From positions 248,001 to 312,000 of the forward strand of contig JARKIF010000047.1 in assembly GCA_029378245.1 (NCBI GenBank): DNA of 64,000 nucleotides, given 5' to 3'. Under the pieces are notes generated by a model. It did no database searches. It saw only the letters and a program-made list of their open reading frames with translations, and was not told where the DNA came from. Source of the DNA: Roridomyces roridus. Taxonomy: Eukaryota; Basidiomycota; Agaricomycetes; Agaricales; Mycenaceae. Positions within the stretch are counted from its first letter, which is position 1. Every line of letters begins with the position of its first letter. The position numbers and the translations under genes were made by a program. Below, piece by piece: positions 33,778 to 45,309 of this stretch.

Positions 33778-34571
33778 TAACCGTAGGTGGCCACATGCTG
33801 ACAATGGGTGCAGAGAGATAGCAAAGAGAGGCGGCCGCGATTACGTCACGGTATGGCTTCTTCCTCTCAACAACATCAACTTAACGCACCGACTCTGGCT
33901 TGCTCATCCTGATTTCTACGCTTCTTCTGCTTTGTCGGTACATGGCCTAGGCCCGAACGGTGAAGCGTCTGAACTGTCCTTACCTGTCTCCGACTCTCCG
34001 TCAAGAATCGTCATTCTCTGACAATTCCTAGACAATTCTCTGATCCAAATTACTTCAAGTCGAATGAAATAGCCTTGTTTCAAATATCATTCTGCCACCC
34101 GCTGTCGCCTTCCAACTCCATACCGTTGAATGCCGCCTCGTCTTGGCAGCACTATCTCCCACCGACATCCTTCATACATCATTCTATCCTCCCGCGTACT
34201 TCCCGCGTACCTTTTGACTAAAGACACCGCGGGACGTTGCTCCACTCTGGCAGCACTAGCAAGTCTATGATATGTTTCACCCCGCGCTCAGCGCGCTCTC
34301 TGTGCGCTGATACCCTCCCGGTGGCATTATTGCCTCTTGTACTTGTCAGGGACCATGTGTTGCCCCGTCTTAGACTGAATACCGCGGCCGGCATGTGGTC
34401 ATGTACAGGTACAGGTTCATTCTCGCTTTCTCCGTCTATCTGTGAATGCAGCCGCTGACGACTTATGCAGGAACCGGTGCCGAAGGTGTGAAGGGCGAGC
34501 AAACACCGTCAATTGAATGCGAGGCGGTACGGGTCAGGTATAAAGAGCCCAGTCCAAATATTCAACCCACC
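33778..34571. other. Intergenic and promoter region of glyoxal oxidase copy 2
   Basis: No gene is seen. TATAAAG at 34539-34545 is 27-33 bases before the glyoxal oxidase ATG. A GCGCGCTC-rich stretch is near 34290. Confidence 0.5.
34539..34545 (+). promoter_or_regulatory. TATA box of glyoxal oxidase copy 2
   Basis: TATAAAG, 27-33 bases upstream of the start codon; the copy-1 gene has TATAAGA at a similar place. Confidence 0.5.
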
Positions 34572-37150
34572 ATGATGTCGAAGCACACCATGCCTCGTCT
34601 TCAACTCTTGCTCTCCGCACTTGCTTTCCATTTCTCCACTGCGCTATGCAAACTAGATGCCCGCGCCTCGATTCCCGGTGCCTGGTCCCTCGTTCAGCAG
34701 GGGTACAGTCACTCTCCATCCATTATTCCAAGTCCTCGACGCTGATCATTCGCTCAGGACCACGGGCGTCAGCGGCATGCAGCTCGCAATAACCTCTGAA
34801 ACCACAGCTATCATCTACGACAAAGTGTACGCCAATTTCTTCAATCCGCTCCGAATTACAGCTCAGAACCATCCTTCGCTGCAGCGAACACAACCCTCTA
34901 ACGGTGAACGGGCACGTCGCATGGGCCGTCGAGCTCAATATCAACACGCAACAAGTCCGAGCGCTCAACCCGCTGAGTAACTCGTGGTGCGCAACAGGAA
35001 GTTTCCTCGGCAATGGTACTCTCGTCAACTCTGGTGGCAATCCAGTCGTCATCACTGGTGCGAGCGGTCTGCAAGGCCTGCGTCTTTTCACGCCGTGCTC
35101 CACTGGGACTTGTGACGTCTATGAAAATCCGACGAGGATTCGGTTGACGTCCGCCAGATGGTACCCTTCATCGGTGCGCTCCATTCCTCGAACTGGCCGG
35201 ACTGATCGTTCATACCTATTGGCACTCATCAGGTCCGCATTCAAGATGGCTCAATCATTATATTCGGCGGGTACGTTGAATGGTGCAGTTTCCACATCTA
35301 TCGGCTGAATTGCAACAAGGTCCGTCAATGGCGGGTGAGTTTTATTGGATCGAAACACGGTTTCGATGTGTTGATATTGGTCCCGAGATTCATAAACAAC
35401 GCCGGTAAGAATGCAGCACTCTTAGATTTGCTGCGCGCCGATGCTAACCACTGTGCAGGAATGAACAATCCATCTTACGAATTCTTCCCTCCCAAGGTGA
35501 GGAAAACTTGACATCTACCCGGGACTTCTGACCTGAAATGGATTCCAGAATATCAACGGTTAGATTAGGCATCCATCCCGTCTTTCCCTCGGCTGACGTA
35601 TCACAGGATTCAACGGGCTCAAAATCCCGAGTCAATTTTTGAAGGATACTCTCAACGGGAACCACTTCCCCAACCTCGTGCTCCTGCCCGATGGGACGCT
35701 CTTTGTATCGGCCAATCAGCAGGCCATGATCCTCAACTGGCAGACCAACACCGAGACGCGCCTTCCAGGGATTCCCAACGGCGTTCGAATCAGGTATGTA
35801 CATTCAAGTTCTGCTTCAAGTTCAAAAGGATCTGATGCCCGGCACAAGCTCCCCGTTCTCTGCAGGCCACGTCCTCCTCCCGCTTTCCCCGTCCAACAAC
35901 TATACACCAGAGATCATGATCTGCGGCGGGTCGACTATAAGTGACACCGAGGCAGCGTCTTCAATATCCTCCCAGGCCCCCACGTCGGCGCAGTGCATCC
36001 GGATGGTATTGAACACCGCTGGCATTGCCAAGGGCTGGGCGGTCGAGACGATGCCGCAAGGGAGGATCATGTTGGATATGGTGCTCCTGCCTGATGGGCG
36101 GGTTATGATTGTGAATGGTGCCCAAACGGGTGTGGCGGGCTATGGAAATGTGAGTGTTCATCATTCCGGTTGTTCAACCACTGATGTGTTGATTATTTAG
36201 GTCGGTAACCAAATCGGACAGAGCAATGCCGACAACCCAGGTAAGAATTTCACAACATTGTCTGCCATTCAGAGAATGATGATCCTTCAAGCCTTTTTGC
36301 CGGTGATATACGACCCCGCAGCTCCAGCTGGGAGCCGCTTTTCAACCGCCGGGCTTGTGGCGTCTACCATCCCGCGACTGTATCATTCAACAGCGACACT
36401 CACGCCGAATGGCACTGTCATGCTCGGTATGTGGCTTGATTTCACTCGCAATTTACTCCCGTGTGACTGTCTCTTTTTTCAGCGGGGTCAAATCCGAATA
36501 ATGATGTAACGACAGTCAAGTATCCTACTGAATATAGACTCGAGTTCTTCTCCCCTCCGTACATGAATGTCCCTCGGCCTTCATACACGGGATTACCGGC
36601 AACCATCAACTACAACGTGTCCTTCAACCTCGCTGTTACGCTCCCTGCCAATACGACCAATGTCACAGGTGCGTCGGTGGCTACCAAGTACCAACCAACC
36701 AGGCTGGTAGTATAGTAACTCACATTGAATCCCAGTGGCACTCATGGACCTCGGCTTCCAAACGCACGGCGTCCACATGGACCAACGACTCGTCCAACTC
36801 GTATCGACCCTCTCCGCGGACAAGAAAACGCTCACCGTCCACGCCCCGCCCACCAGCTCAATCTACCCCCCGGGCCCGGCATATCTCTACGTCGTCACCA
36901 ACAGCGGCGCGCCGAGCTTTGGGCATAAGACTATCGTCGGCACGGGGGCGTCCCCGCCCGTGGATCAGGCTGCTATTGCCAAGTAAGCGTTGATCGAGCG
37001 TTGACCGTATGGATGTTAATTAACTGTCGTTTCAGCATGCTTGCAAACACGTCTGGTCCGTCTGCTGCTGCGCAAGCGGCTACGTTCCAAGCGATGGCAC
37101 CGAGTTCGGGTGAAGGAAGTGATGTGGCAACGGCGGTCATACCCGCTTGA
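34572..37150 (+). CDS. Secreted glyoxal oxidase-like copper-radical oxidase (copy 2)
   Basis: A multi-exon gene; the first exons are 34572-34702, 34758-34826, 34885-35173 and 35233-35270. The signal peptide is LQLLLSALAFHFSTALC, followed by SIPGAWSLVQQG. Ligand and radical residues are conserved: Cys in SNSWCATGSF, Tyr in SARWYPSSV, Tyr-His in RLYHSTATL, His in GFQTHGVHMDQR. The last intron (GTAAGC to TTTCAG, starting at 36984) leads to a tail exon (NMLANTSGPSAAAQAATF, ending VIPA, stop 37148-37150). Without that splice the frame would stop at once at 36984-36986. Copy 1 has an extra intron near 8040-8085 where this copy is continuous. The role is H2O2 production by extracellular aldehyde oxidation. 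Intact. Confidence 0.9.
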
Positions 37151-37376
37151 TATGATCTGTTGGCTCAGAATGGACATCAGACCAGACATTGAGGACACTA
37201 GTTCATATTTATCTAGCGAACGATGATTGAATACTACTTGAAAAATGAAGTCGTGTGCCATGAGTCTCGGAGGCAGGAGGGGAAATGAAATTCAAGGATG
37301 TAAATTATGTAAAATCTGTACAAACTGTGAGCTGCCAGGATTGACAACTCCTTCAGGCAACTTACCCTCATCGAGT

Positions 37377-38915
37377 TCACGGCCGTAGATTCTCCACGAA
37401 GTCCCAAGCATCTTCATCTTCGAGATATCTTATATCCAATCCCTCCTCCTCCAAACGGTTGATCTCATCGTAGATTTCCTCCGGGCACTCGATGCCAGAA
37501 AAGAAATGGGTCGAGAAAAGCCGGACGGTACGAAGGCGGTGTGAACGATAGCGAGAACCGATCATTCGAAAGAATGAGTCCTTCAATGAGGAAACGACGA
37601 CGTCGTGCCTGAGGCCGTATGCGAAGGAGGAGAGGCGGGGGCAGAGAATGTCGTCCGACTCGACGTGCAACGCATCGAAGAGGGATGCCACACGAGGAAT
37701 GTTGCGCGATGAGGAAGTTTGCAAAACGAAAGTCTCGAGCAGCGGACAGGCTGCCAGGAACGAAGTGAGGCCGCCGATGGTGTTGCAAGATGCTAGGACA
37801 AGAGTCCGCAAGTGGCAGGACGAGCGTTGGACAAAGGGAATAAGGTGGAGGTCAGGGTATGGACGAAGGATCGACAGCTCCTCGAGCGACGGCGCCGTGA
37901 TCTTGTCGAGAATGGTGCAGTGGTCAACCTGGAGCCGTCGGAGGTTGAGATGGATGATCACTTTGTCGTCGTGTTTCACTCCACCATCGATGGAGAGGCT
38001 ACAACCAACCAAACTGGGTGACTGTTCCAGAATATCAAGCTGCCGAGTGGAAGGACCCGAGGCATGGTACCGCACGACTTGCGGCCAACAAACGGTGAAG
38101 CTTGGCGAATATTGTTGACAAGTGCGGTCGGTAAGGATGATCTCCCGTAAACGTGGGGCAACGGACAGGGAATTCCAAGTCACGGCAGCCACACCGTCCT
38201 CGTCCGTCTCGTCGATCAGAAATTCGATTTTTTCAAGCTGTGAAAGACAGCCTTTTGTGGTTGGTAGGATACGGAGTAGGTTGCGCGCATTCTCGTTCGT
38301 GGCGCATATGATGTGTAAGGATTTCCAGCGATGGGAGTGCAGAAGGAGCAAATCCCAGAAGAATGTGTCTTCCAGTGGAGTTCTTGAGTTCCACCACTGG
38401 AAATGCACGTGAAGAGGGGCGTCGCCTGCCCGGAGGAGTTGCTCCTCGATCATCGCTTGTGGGAAACAATGGAAGAAACGATAATCGTGCTTCATGTGGA
38501 ATGAGCTCCAGAGGGAGGAGAACCCGAGCGCTATATCCCTCCAGGATCTGCAAATATGCGCGAGAATCCACGGGGGTTGTTCCACCGTAGTCTCGTCATA
38601 CGCTGAGGAGATGGTCCGCTTGTACGACACGGAGGCGAAGATGTCGCCAATCAGCTCCGGAGGGATGCGACGGATTGGGGAGAGAACCCCCTTGTATTGA
38701 TGGACACGTTCTGAAAGATTCTCCCGCTCCTCGGCAAGCTGAGTGAGCGCCAGCACAAGAGCCTCGATCCGAGCGTCCAAGACGCCAAGCCGAGCTTGAG
38801 CTTCTGTGAGGCGCTGCCGAACAGGCGCGGCTTCGGCGTCGAGAGGTGGGACGTTGCTGTTGATGAGATGCGCGGGGAGCCACTGGTCGAGCAAAGAGTC
38901 GGCTGTCGGTGGCAT
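37377..38915 (-). CDS. F-box-like protein (long type, intact copy)
   Basis: 512 residues from the ATG at 38915 (MPPTADSLLDQWLPAHLIN). The open frame continues upstream to 39134, but the other copies start at the same MPP position. It has a coiled coil (RQRLTEAQARLGVLDARIEA through RERVHQYKG region), an F-box (SPIRRIPPELIGDIFASV, then ICRSWRDIALGFSSLW) and a Leu-rich C-terminus ending DAWDFVENLRP. This is the only undamaged member of the long type in the window; copies at 2513 and 9060 are broken. It lies tail-to-tail with glyoxal oxidase copy 2. Confidence 0.87.
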   Translation of the reverse strand: MPPTADSLLDQWLPAHLINSNVPPLDAEAAPVRQRLTEAQARLGVLDARIEALVLALTQLAEERENLSERVHQYKGVLSPIRRIPPELIGDIFASVSYKRTISSAYDETTVEQPPWILAHICRSWRDIALGFSSLWSSFHMKHDYRFFHCFPQAMIEEQLLRAGDAPLHVHFQWWNSRTPLEDTFFWDLLLLHSHRWKSLHIICATNENARNLLRILPTTKGCLSQLEKIEFLIDETDEDGVAAVTWNSLSVAPRLREIILTDRTCQQYSPSFTVCWPQVVRYHASGPSTRQLDILEQSPSLVGCSLSIDGGVKHDDKVIIHLNLRRLQVDHCTILDKITAPSLEELSILRPYPDLHLIPFVQRSSCHLRTLVLASCNTIGGLTSFLAACPLLETFVLQTSSSRNIPRVASLFDALHVESDDILCPRLSSFAYGLRHDVVVSSLKDSFFRMIGSRYRSHRLRTVRLFSTHFFSGIECPEEIYDEINRLEEEGLDIRYLEDEDAWDFVENLRP

Positions 38916-39535
38916 CTGGCGTCGGAGTGGGGCCCTGTGATTTGAAACGCGTGAGTCCAGTCCCAGCCGGTATACCACGGAAACATGTGCATACTGTTCC
39001 CGGTATTTACTTGCGTCAGTTGACGGAAGACGGATGAAAGAGGTCGAGGTCGAGACAAGGTCGAGAGCAAGGGTGATCGCGGCTGTGCTCGTGATCAAGC
39101 AACTACAAACAGGAGTCAATCTCATCCGTTGCACGAGGTGGCACGAGCCTCTCCACTATCCTTGATTGGGTCATTCCCTTTCGAGTCGTCCTCATGATAG
39201 AGCTTCGCATGTTATTGAATTTTCTGTGAACCCCTACTTATATATATATAGATATCCAAACGCACCACTTTTTGATGCAATCTTGACGTTCACTGGGACG
39301 CTCAGGGTTTTCAGGAACGGAAGTCCGAGGCAACGGAACAGCTGTGAAACGAAGTAGTCGACGAGATGTGTCGCTAACAAATAATTCGATGTGTCGGTGC
39401 CACAAGTTTGAATGAGTTAGATTTGCCACACTATCTTGGAACTTGAGCACGACAAATTTCGGAGCGTGGCCCAACAACCCGAGGATTGCAATGATGCAAA
39501 CTATCCCGGTTACAAGACGGCGAGCAGGTTGAGAA
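38916..39535. other. Intergenic, no gene seen
   Basis: Upstream region of the long-type F-box gene and downstream flank of the next F-box gene. A short TA run (TATATATATA) lies at 39240-39251. Confidence 0.5.
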
Positions 39536-40812
39536 TTATGTATGTACCGCCTGAAAACATGTGAGCGTCAAACAAAGGTATGAACGATTGCGCAACTCAC
39601 GCAGTAGTCATCCGCCGACTCCAAAGAGACGCGAACCCACCCAGCCTCGTAGCGCACCGCCTCCACAAAACCAACCGTGACATATTTGTCGAAGAGGTCT
39701 TTGTGGACCCTCAAGCGAAGAGATTCCAACGCTGAGCGGGGAATCGCCAGGAACTTCAATACATGCTGTTGCCAGTTCTCGATGTCATCAACATTTTCGA
39801 GAACCACAAGGTTCCGAAGTTCCGGGAAAAAGTCAGGCCATGTCGACAGGATATCAAGGATGGAAGTACGAGGTTCCGGGGATATGACCTCGAGATCTGT
39901 GAGGCCAAATTCGGGAAAGCAATCAAACGATGAGTGGCGGATTGACATGTATCCCGTGTATATGCGCAAAGTGCGCAAGGGCACCGGTGCCGGAAAGGTA
40001 TTCAACCACTCTCGCACATCCCCCATGGACCCAGAGACGCTGAGCGTGTCAAGTGAAGGGAGTTCGAGACGCCGCAATAAGGTCGCTGCGGAACAATAGT
40101 AGTAGTCGGTATCGAATCGCCCGAGATGGAGGCGTCGCAGGTTTGAATGCATCAGAGGAGTCGTTGCATACTCCCAACCGGTCAATTCGGGGCAACGAAA
40201 GTTGAATTCGACCAGGTTGGGAGCATTGCGCAACAGTTTCAGGATTGCAGGGACAGGGAGGACCCACTTGTCCTTCACAGCCTCGCCGTCAATCGTCAGC
40301 GACTTGAGAGCCACGAGGGGATAGTCAACCACACGGTAATTGGCACGAAACCACAACTCGAGTTTCTCGACTCGATTGGCGTGTTTTTCGAGCGCCACGA
40401 AGATGGTGTTGAATGTGGTCGAGGTCGTATGGCATAGCGACAGTGAAAATGGGTAATTCCGCGCCTGTGAGACCCAAATCTCCAGGAGTTCTGGAAATTT
40501 CGATGGCCGAATGCCTTGGTCGTTGATGGAGCTCCACAACGACGGAGTGGCGAGGGCTATATCCCGCCATGTACGGGAGACACCGATCAGCGCCATCACG
40601 GACTCCCAAGTTGTGGGGTCCGGCAGGGATTGCCGCAAGATATTGGAGGAGAGCTCGAAGGGCAAGCGTCCCGCTATCGGGTCGAGACAGTCGTTGAGCT
40701 CGGTTTGTGCAGCGCAGTACTGCTGCTCGAGGTCTCTGAGAATTTCTCTCTGGCGGGAAACGGACTCGGCAAGTGACTGGATGCGCTGGCGGAGTTCGTC
40801 AACGGGTGGCAT
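39536..40812 (-). CDS. F-box-like protein (short type, copy 6)
   Basis: Exons 39601-40812 and 39536-39550 (50 bp intron, GTGAGT to TTTTCAG), 408 residues, ending DDYCAVHT. The closest relative in the window is 4501-5776, with the same last intron. Coiled coil (VDELRQRIQSLAESVSRQRE), F-box (GRLPFELSSNILRQSLP, then VSRTWRDIALATPSLW) and Leu-rich C-terminus are intact. The frame stays open another 156 codons upstream of the chosen start (to 41280). That extension has a protein-like Trp/Tyr-rich stretch (ADFYGWWIHAMFLLRWY) and might be a relic of another gene read in the same frame. Confidence 0.84.
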
Positions 40813-41294
40813 GAAGGAGGAAGATAGGAGAGATTGACAATTGTCACGTGTAAGCAAATCAGTGTCAATAATGCGCTCTCTTACATACGCATCAGCTCGC
40901 TTCAGGCCGCCATCTAGAAGCTTCTCTTGAATCTCTTCAGACTCTTCTTGATCTCCTCCCGAGTCCCAAAGCATCCACAATCCTCCCTCGCTGTACCACC
41001 TCAACAGAAACATGGCATGAATCCACCAGCCGTAGAAGTCTGCGCGGCAGAATTTCCCTTGGTCGACCCATGGGCGCCGTATCTTGCACAGCGGAGGGCA
41101 GCATCCAAACATCGCAATGAACGACTTGCCTATAACACAACGCGTGGTCGAGAGCAGGCCTACGATGTAATCAAATCTGCCGTCGACAAGGTGCTCGCGA
41201 CGAGTCGCGAGAACCGATTTCGATGCATCGGCGGCAATGACCATGCGCGAGTCCATCGTCCCACTGACTGTCAAGGTCAATACTGAGGACGGAA

Positions 41295-41691
41295 GTGCTG
41301 CAAGCTATCTGCCTACCCACCATCCGATTAATATGGAAGCAATGGCACTACAAGTTTTCTAAAGCACAGATCCTCTCCCGCATCTACTCTCCCACATACC
41401 CCGCAGTGGTCGACGTCTACCTCGAATACCGGTGGCGCACGCGAGCCTACTCGTGCGAGTTCATGTGCGACGTCTTCTACCGCCCGAAACGCTTCACCGG
41501 CACCGTTGGACTTGTGTACCCCAGAAGGACTCGGGCCAACCCCCAAAATGCACCAGCACGACTTTCGTAGGTTCTTCGAGCTGGCGTTGGAAGAATACCC
41601 GGACGAGCGCAAGTTTCAACTCAATACCTCCCAAGCACGCATGATCCACGGGTGCTCTTTGCCCAATCGAACGTACCTCAGGGCGGCGTAA
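41295..41691 (+). pseudogene. Unrecognised protein fragment with a frame change
   Basis: The plus strand reads like a real, unusual protein: WKQWHYKFSKAQILSRIY, then PAVVDVYLEYRWRTRAYSC, then MCDVFYRPKRFTGTV. After a frame change at about 41510 it continues TPEGLGPTPKMHQHDFRRF, then ALEEYPDERKFQLN, ending RTYLRAA (stop 41689-41691). No intron explains the frame change. No family is recognised; it is likely the end of a decayed gene. Confidence 0.45.
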
Positions 41692-43041
41692 CCCCAGCGA
41701 ATATGATCAGCGTGAAGGAGACGCTCTGCCTGCTTCTCGCCAGCTAGGGGATGTCGACCCGCGTCGCCGTCGACCCGAAGGACGAGAACGATCCGGACTC
41801 GCTCTTGATGGAGCCCTTGCTTTACAACGGTCTGGACGGCAGTGCGGCGCGTTGGTTGGGAAGACGCGTTCGACGTCTTGTGGGAGAGGCCGTCGAAAGT
41901 GATGCCAAGGACTCGGACGTGCCGATCGAACAGGGGGATGACGATGAAGATGAGGAGGATTACGATTCTGACGATTTCTGAGCCAGTGGTTGAGGACTCG
42001 TTCTTGAAGAAATGCGTCGTTTTTGTGACAGTCATCGAATTACACTGAAGTGTAACGCGGCCCTGGGTGAAGGCGTAGGTGGAGCGCAGTTGGCGGCGGG
42101 TGCGCGAGGTTGAAGGGGAAGCGAGGCGATTGGGTGGGCAGCTCAGCAGAGCAAAGGCGAGCGCCGGGAACGGAGGGCGGGGGCAGCGATGAGGAGTGCG
42201 CATCGAGGAAGGTGAAGACGACGAAGCCGGGATGTTTCACAGAATTTCGATGGCCGACCGAACGGCCGAGAACACTGCCCCGCGCCAGTGCCCAGGAAAT
42301 TACCACTTACATCGAGCGGCACGAGACGGTCTCAACCGGAAAGTTACTACTCTGACTCAGTGGCCATGCTGCACTCACTGGTGCACTGCAGTATCACAGC
42401 TCTGAAGTTGGACGCCACTCGGACAGGGTGAATGCACGCGTTCAATGCAAGTTCACTGCGGTTGGCAGTGCGGTCACCGGTGAGAAGACGACGGCTTGTC
42501 AAGTTGAGGGTTGTACGACAATTGGTGGAACTCACGGTCTCGCCGTGACAGTCAAGGATCTTCCTGGAGTTTTAATTTTAGTGAGTGCTGTAACTGCTGT
42601 TCGCCGCAAATGTGCTGTCAAAATAGGTGCCCCTGCAATGAACTGGGCCCGGTGCCACGAAGCCTTAGGAAGATCGTCCACCAACGTTCGCCCTATCTGA
42701 ACAGCACGGGGCGATCTCAGCCAAAGTTGGGGGTAAAAACGTGTTGAGGGCGTGAGTCCATGGATAGAGCTGTGCAACCCCTCTCCGAGAATACAGCCCG
42801 GAAGTTGCATCCAAGTTCTAACGCCGCTTTCCATTTCTCCTGCAGAGCTGTTGACAACGACTCAAGCCACGCGTACTAGCTCCGAGTAGCTCGAGTACAT
42901 AAACACCGATTGTTCTATCCAGGACGCCCGGCCTCTCGACTTCCCACTTCAAAGGAATTGGTGAGTCGCACTGAGTGCTGAATCTCGTAAACCGGCACGT
43001 ACTGAGGATCCCCAGGACAGATTATTGATCGAACACCGCAC
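41692..43041. other. Unassigned 1.35 kb
   Basis: A 76-codon plus-strand frame (41751-41981) ends in a very acidic tail (EQGDDDEDEEDYDSDDF) and may continue the fragment before it. The rest has no supported gene. TACATAAACA at about 42896 may be the TATA box of the gene starting at 43042. Confidence 0.4.
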
Positions 43042-45051
43042 ATGCCATCGCCCACCGAAACTACCGCTTTCGTCGTGGCACTCGTTGCCCTCATTATTTC
43101 CTTGCTTCAGGTTGTTCAGCAATACATGGCGACTTCCATCTTGCGTTCAAAAATTGGGCCGGCAGCCATCGGAGCCTGGTCGAAGATGAATAGACGGCGC
43201 GGGCTGGACATTGCCCAATTCAAGATTCGGGAGGAGTACCTCGAACCCAACTTGACCTGGGAAGGGGTAGAGCGATGCCTGAGAAAGAAGGCTCGGGAAG
43301 ACCTAGACATCGTCAGGCCACTCAAGGATAGATTCGCCGTTACCGAATACGTCGGCGTCGGCGTCGGCGCCCAAGGGGCCAGCTTTTCAAAAAAGCCAAC
43401 CCTGCTCCTGCGGAGAAAGGGCGATGCAGAGGACGCCGAATCGGAGGGGGTGAACATCAAATCTCTGTCCTGGGCTGATCGTCGCATTGTGCGCAAGCAC
43501 TCCCGATTTCTCCGTGAATGGGACGAGCCCCGCCGAGCGCGCTGCACGGCATCCTGGAGTACCATGATGGCGGCTTTGGTCGGCAATCCCCAACGTTTAA
43601 CCGAGGAAAGCTCTTCCTATCATGACGCGGACTCGATCCAGTCCAATCTTGACAACCCCGTCATGGATATCCATTTTTCCGACCTCATTTCCTGCGGAGT
43701 CGCTCTGGGAATGAAAATTATCTCTTCCGATCTGCAGAAGCCGGAGTTGAACATGGTGGGCGAAAATTGCAGGATAGTCACCCAGGAAAGAGACGGTGTG
43801 GGGATGGTCGCACGCTACATTTCCAAGTTGGGACACGTTCACAATATGCAGACTTGCACGCACCCGGAAGTTCGCTCCCTTGTGAACGTGGCCAAAGGAT
43901 ACATCAAGATCGGAGACATCACTGCGCATATGAGCCGCTGGGGATACAACTCCATCGACACGCTGTTTAGAATGGCTGTCCTCCGTGCCGGCACCAAAGA
44001 AGATTGGTTCGAAATCGAACCGAGTGAGGATGCTCTCATGATGCGCCAATTCAGCGAGCAAATCCACTATAATGGCGACGGTGATCTGCGCTTCACAGGG
44101 AAATGGAGTCAGCCGCTGACACCTCGGGTGCCATTTATACTCTCTCACTGTGCTATCCCCGCTGTTGCCACCAGCTTCCCCCACACTCTTCTGGACGAAT
44201 GGCCGGACTCGGTTAGGCACGCTGCCGTTCGGACGGCTTGCTCTCTCATCGACAGAGCAGTCGGATTCATCGAGGCCCCGCCAGGTCTTTATGCAGCGTT
44301 GTACGACAACCACATCATGTTCAGACGGTACAAGCTTGCCAACAATTGGGGCTCGGAAGAGGGGGGCATGCGGGGATGTATCATGGGCAGCCTCGAGACA
44401 TTTGTTGCCAACCTGAGCAGATGCTGGGAAGTGGATGGGCAAACCGAGCAAGTACCCCTCCTGTTGGAGTTTCGAGCTCAAATCCAGGACGCACAGCTCA
44501 GCATCAGTAGCGAATGGGCGAAGGCGTATAATGCAGGTTTCAAGACATTTGACCGGGATAACGCTGGGAATGTCAAGCCGACAGCAGATGCATTGTGTTG
44601 GCTCCAGTGCATGATGCTTGACAGTTGGATCGGTCGGCGAGTCGATTTGCTCATGACGAACAGGACAGATGAAGCAGCTGTTCCGGTGGACAACGTCACG
44701 GCCATAAAATGCGCGGCGAAGATCTTGGGAAAAGATGGTCCAGCGGGAAGCACTACTGGGTGGAAGAGATGCAGATCACAGTTCATTGTATGCTATCTGG
44801 CGCGCCTCGCCGATGGCGTCGTCCGGGAAGAAAATGGCCCGAGAGTGGGTGTGAGCTGTATGTCTCCTGGGGGCGGCATTGGGGAAGCAGGGTGGGAAGG
44901 AATGCCGGTCGGAAGCCCGGGAGATTGGATGATCCTCGATGCCGTCTTGAGTCTTCGCGCTGTGTTGATGGCGACAAGATTCGAGGTCATGCACAACACC
45001 GATGTATTCCTCGAACTCTCTGAGTTCGACCCGATGATCCCGATGGCGTAA
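43042..45051 (+). CDS. Unrecognised 669-residue protein with N-terminal membrane anchor
   Basis: A single uninterrupted exon. Residues about 8-28 (TAFVVALVALIISLLQVV) form one hydrophobic helix right after a short N-terminus, like a signal anchor. The rest is soluble-looking, with conserved-type blocks such as RSKIGPAAIGAW, LTWEGVERCLRKKARED, ITAHMSRWGYNSIDTLFRM and SLRAVLMATRFEVMHNTDVF. No catalytic motif, repeat or known domain is recognised. It sits inside the right arm of the inverted duplication, between two F-box copies, with no counterpart in the left arm. It was therefore inserted into the right arm or lost from the left. The clean long frame and normal codon use argue that it is a working gene. 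Confidence 0.75.
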   Translation: MPSPTETTAFVVALVALIISLLQVVQQYMATSILRSKIGPAAIGAWSKMNRRRGLDIAQFKIREEYLEPNLTWEGVERCLRKKAREDLDIVRPLKDRFAVTEYVGVGVGAQGASFSKKPTLLLRRKGDAEDAESEGVNIKSLSWADRRIVRKHSRFLREWDEPRRARCTASWSTMMAALVGNPQRLTEESSSYHDADSIQSNLDNPVMDIHFSDLISCGVALGMKIISSDLQKPELNMVGENCRIVTQERDGVGMVARYISKLGHVHNMQTCTHPEVRSLVNVAKGYIKIGDITAHMSRWGYNSIDTLFRMAVLRAGTKEDWFEIEPSEDALMMRQFSEQIHYNGDGDLRFTGKWSQPLTPRVPFILSHCAIPAVATSFPHTLLDEWPDSVRHAAVRTACSLIDRAVGFIEAPPGLYAALYDNHIMFRRYKLANNWGSEEGGMRGCIMGSLETFVANLSRCWEVDGQTEQVPLLLEFRAQIQDAQLSISSEWAKAYNAGFKTFDRDNAGNVKPTADALCWLQCMMLDSWIGRRVDLLMTNRTDEAAVPVDNVTAIKCAAKILGKDGPAGSTTGWKRCRSQFIVCYLARLADGVVREENGPRVGVSCMSPGGGIGEAGWEGMPVGSPGDWMILDAVLSLRAVLMATRFEVMHNTDVFLELSEFDPMIPMA

Positions 45052-45309
45052 ATTGATATGTAGGTTTTGTTATTCGCTTACCTTTGTTTTCACTTCGAGT
45101 TCCCTCAAAGTTCCCTTCGAATCAACAAGTGTTTGTATTCTTTCTGTAGCAACCGTCTCTTCCCTACCGTTTGAAACTGCGAGAGAAAGCGCCATTCGAG
45201 AGAAATAGGCCGTTATGATCTGATACGGAGGAGGCCTCAACTTCTCTCAAGGTGCTAGTACTGCCTGAAAAGATCACGTTAAACAAAGGTACGAACAATG
45301 CAAAGCTTA

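Noticed and set aside
36735..36986. Stop at 36984 as the natural end of glyoxal oxidase copy 2
   Set aside because: The TAA overlaps a good GTAAGC donor. Both copies have an AG acceptor and a homologous tail exon downstream, so splicing past it is more likely.
34572..40812. Glyoxal oxidase and neighbouring F-box genes as an operon-like functional unit
   Set aside because: They are convergent, with separate promoters, and the association is explained by block duplication; no functional link is visible.
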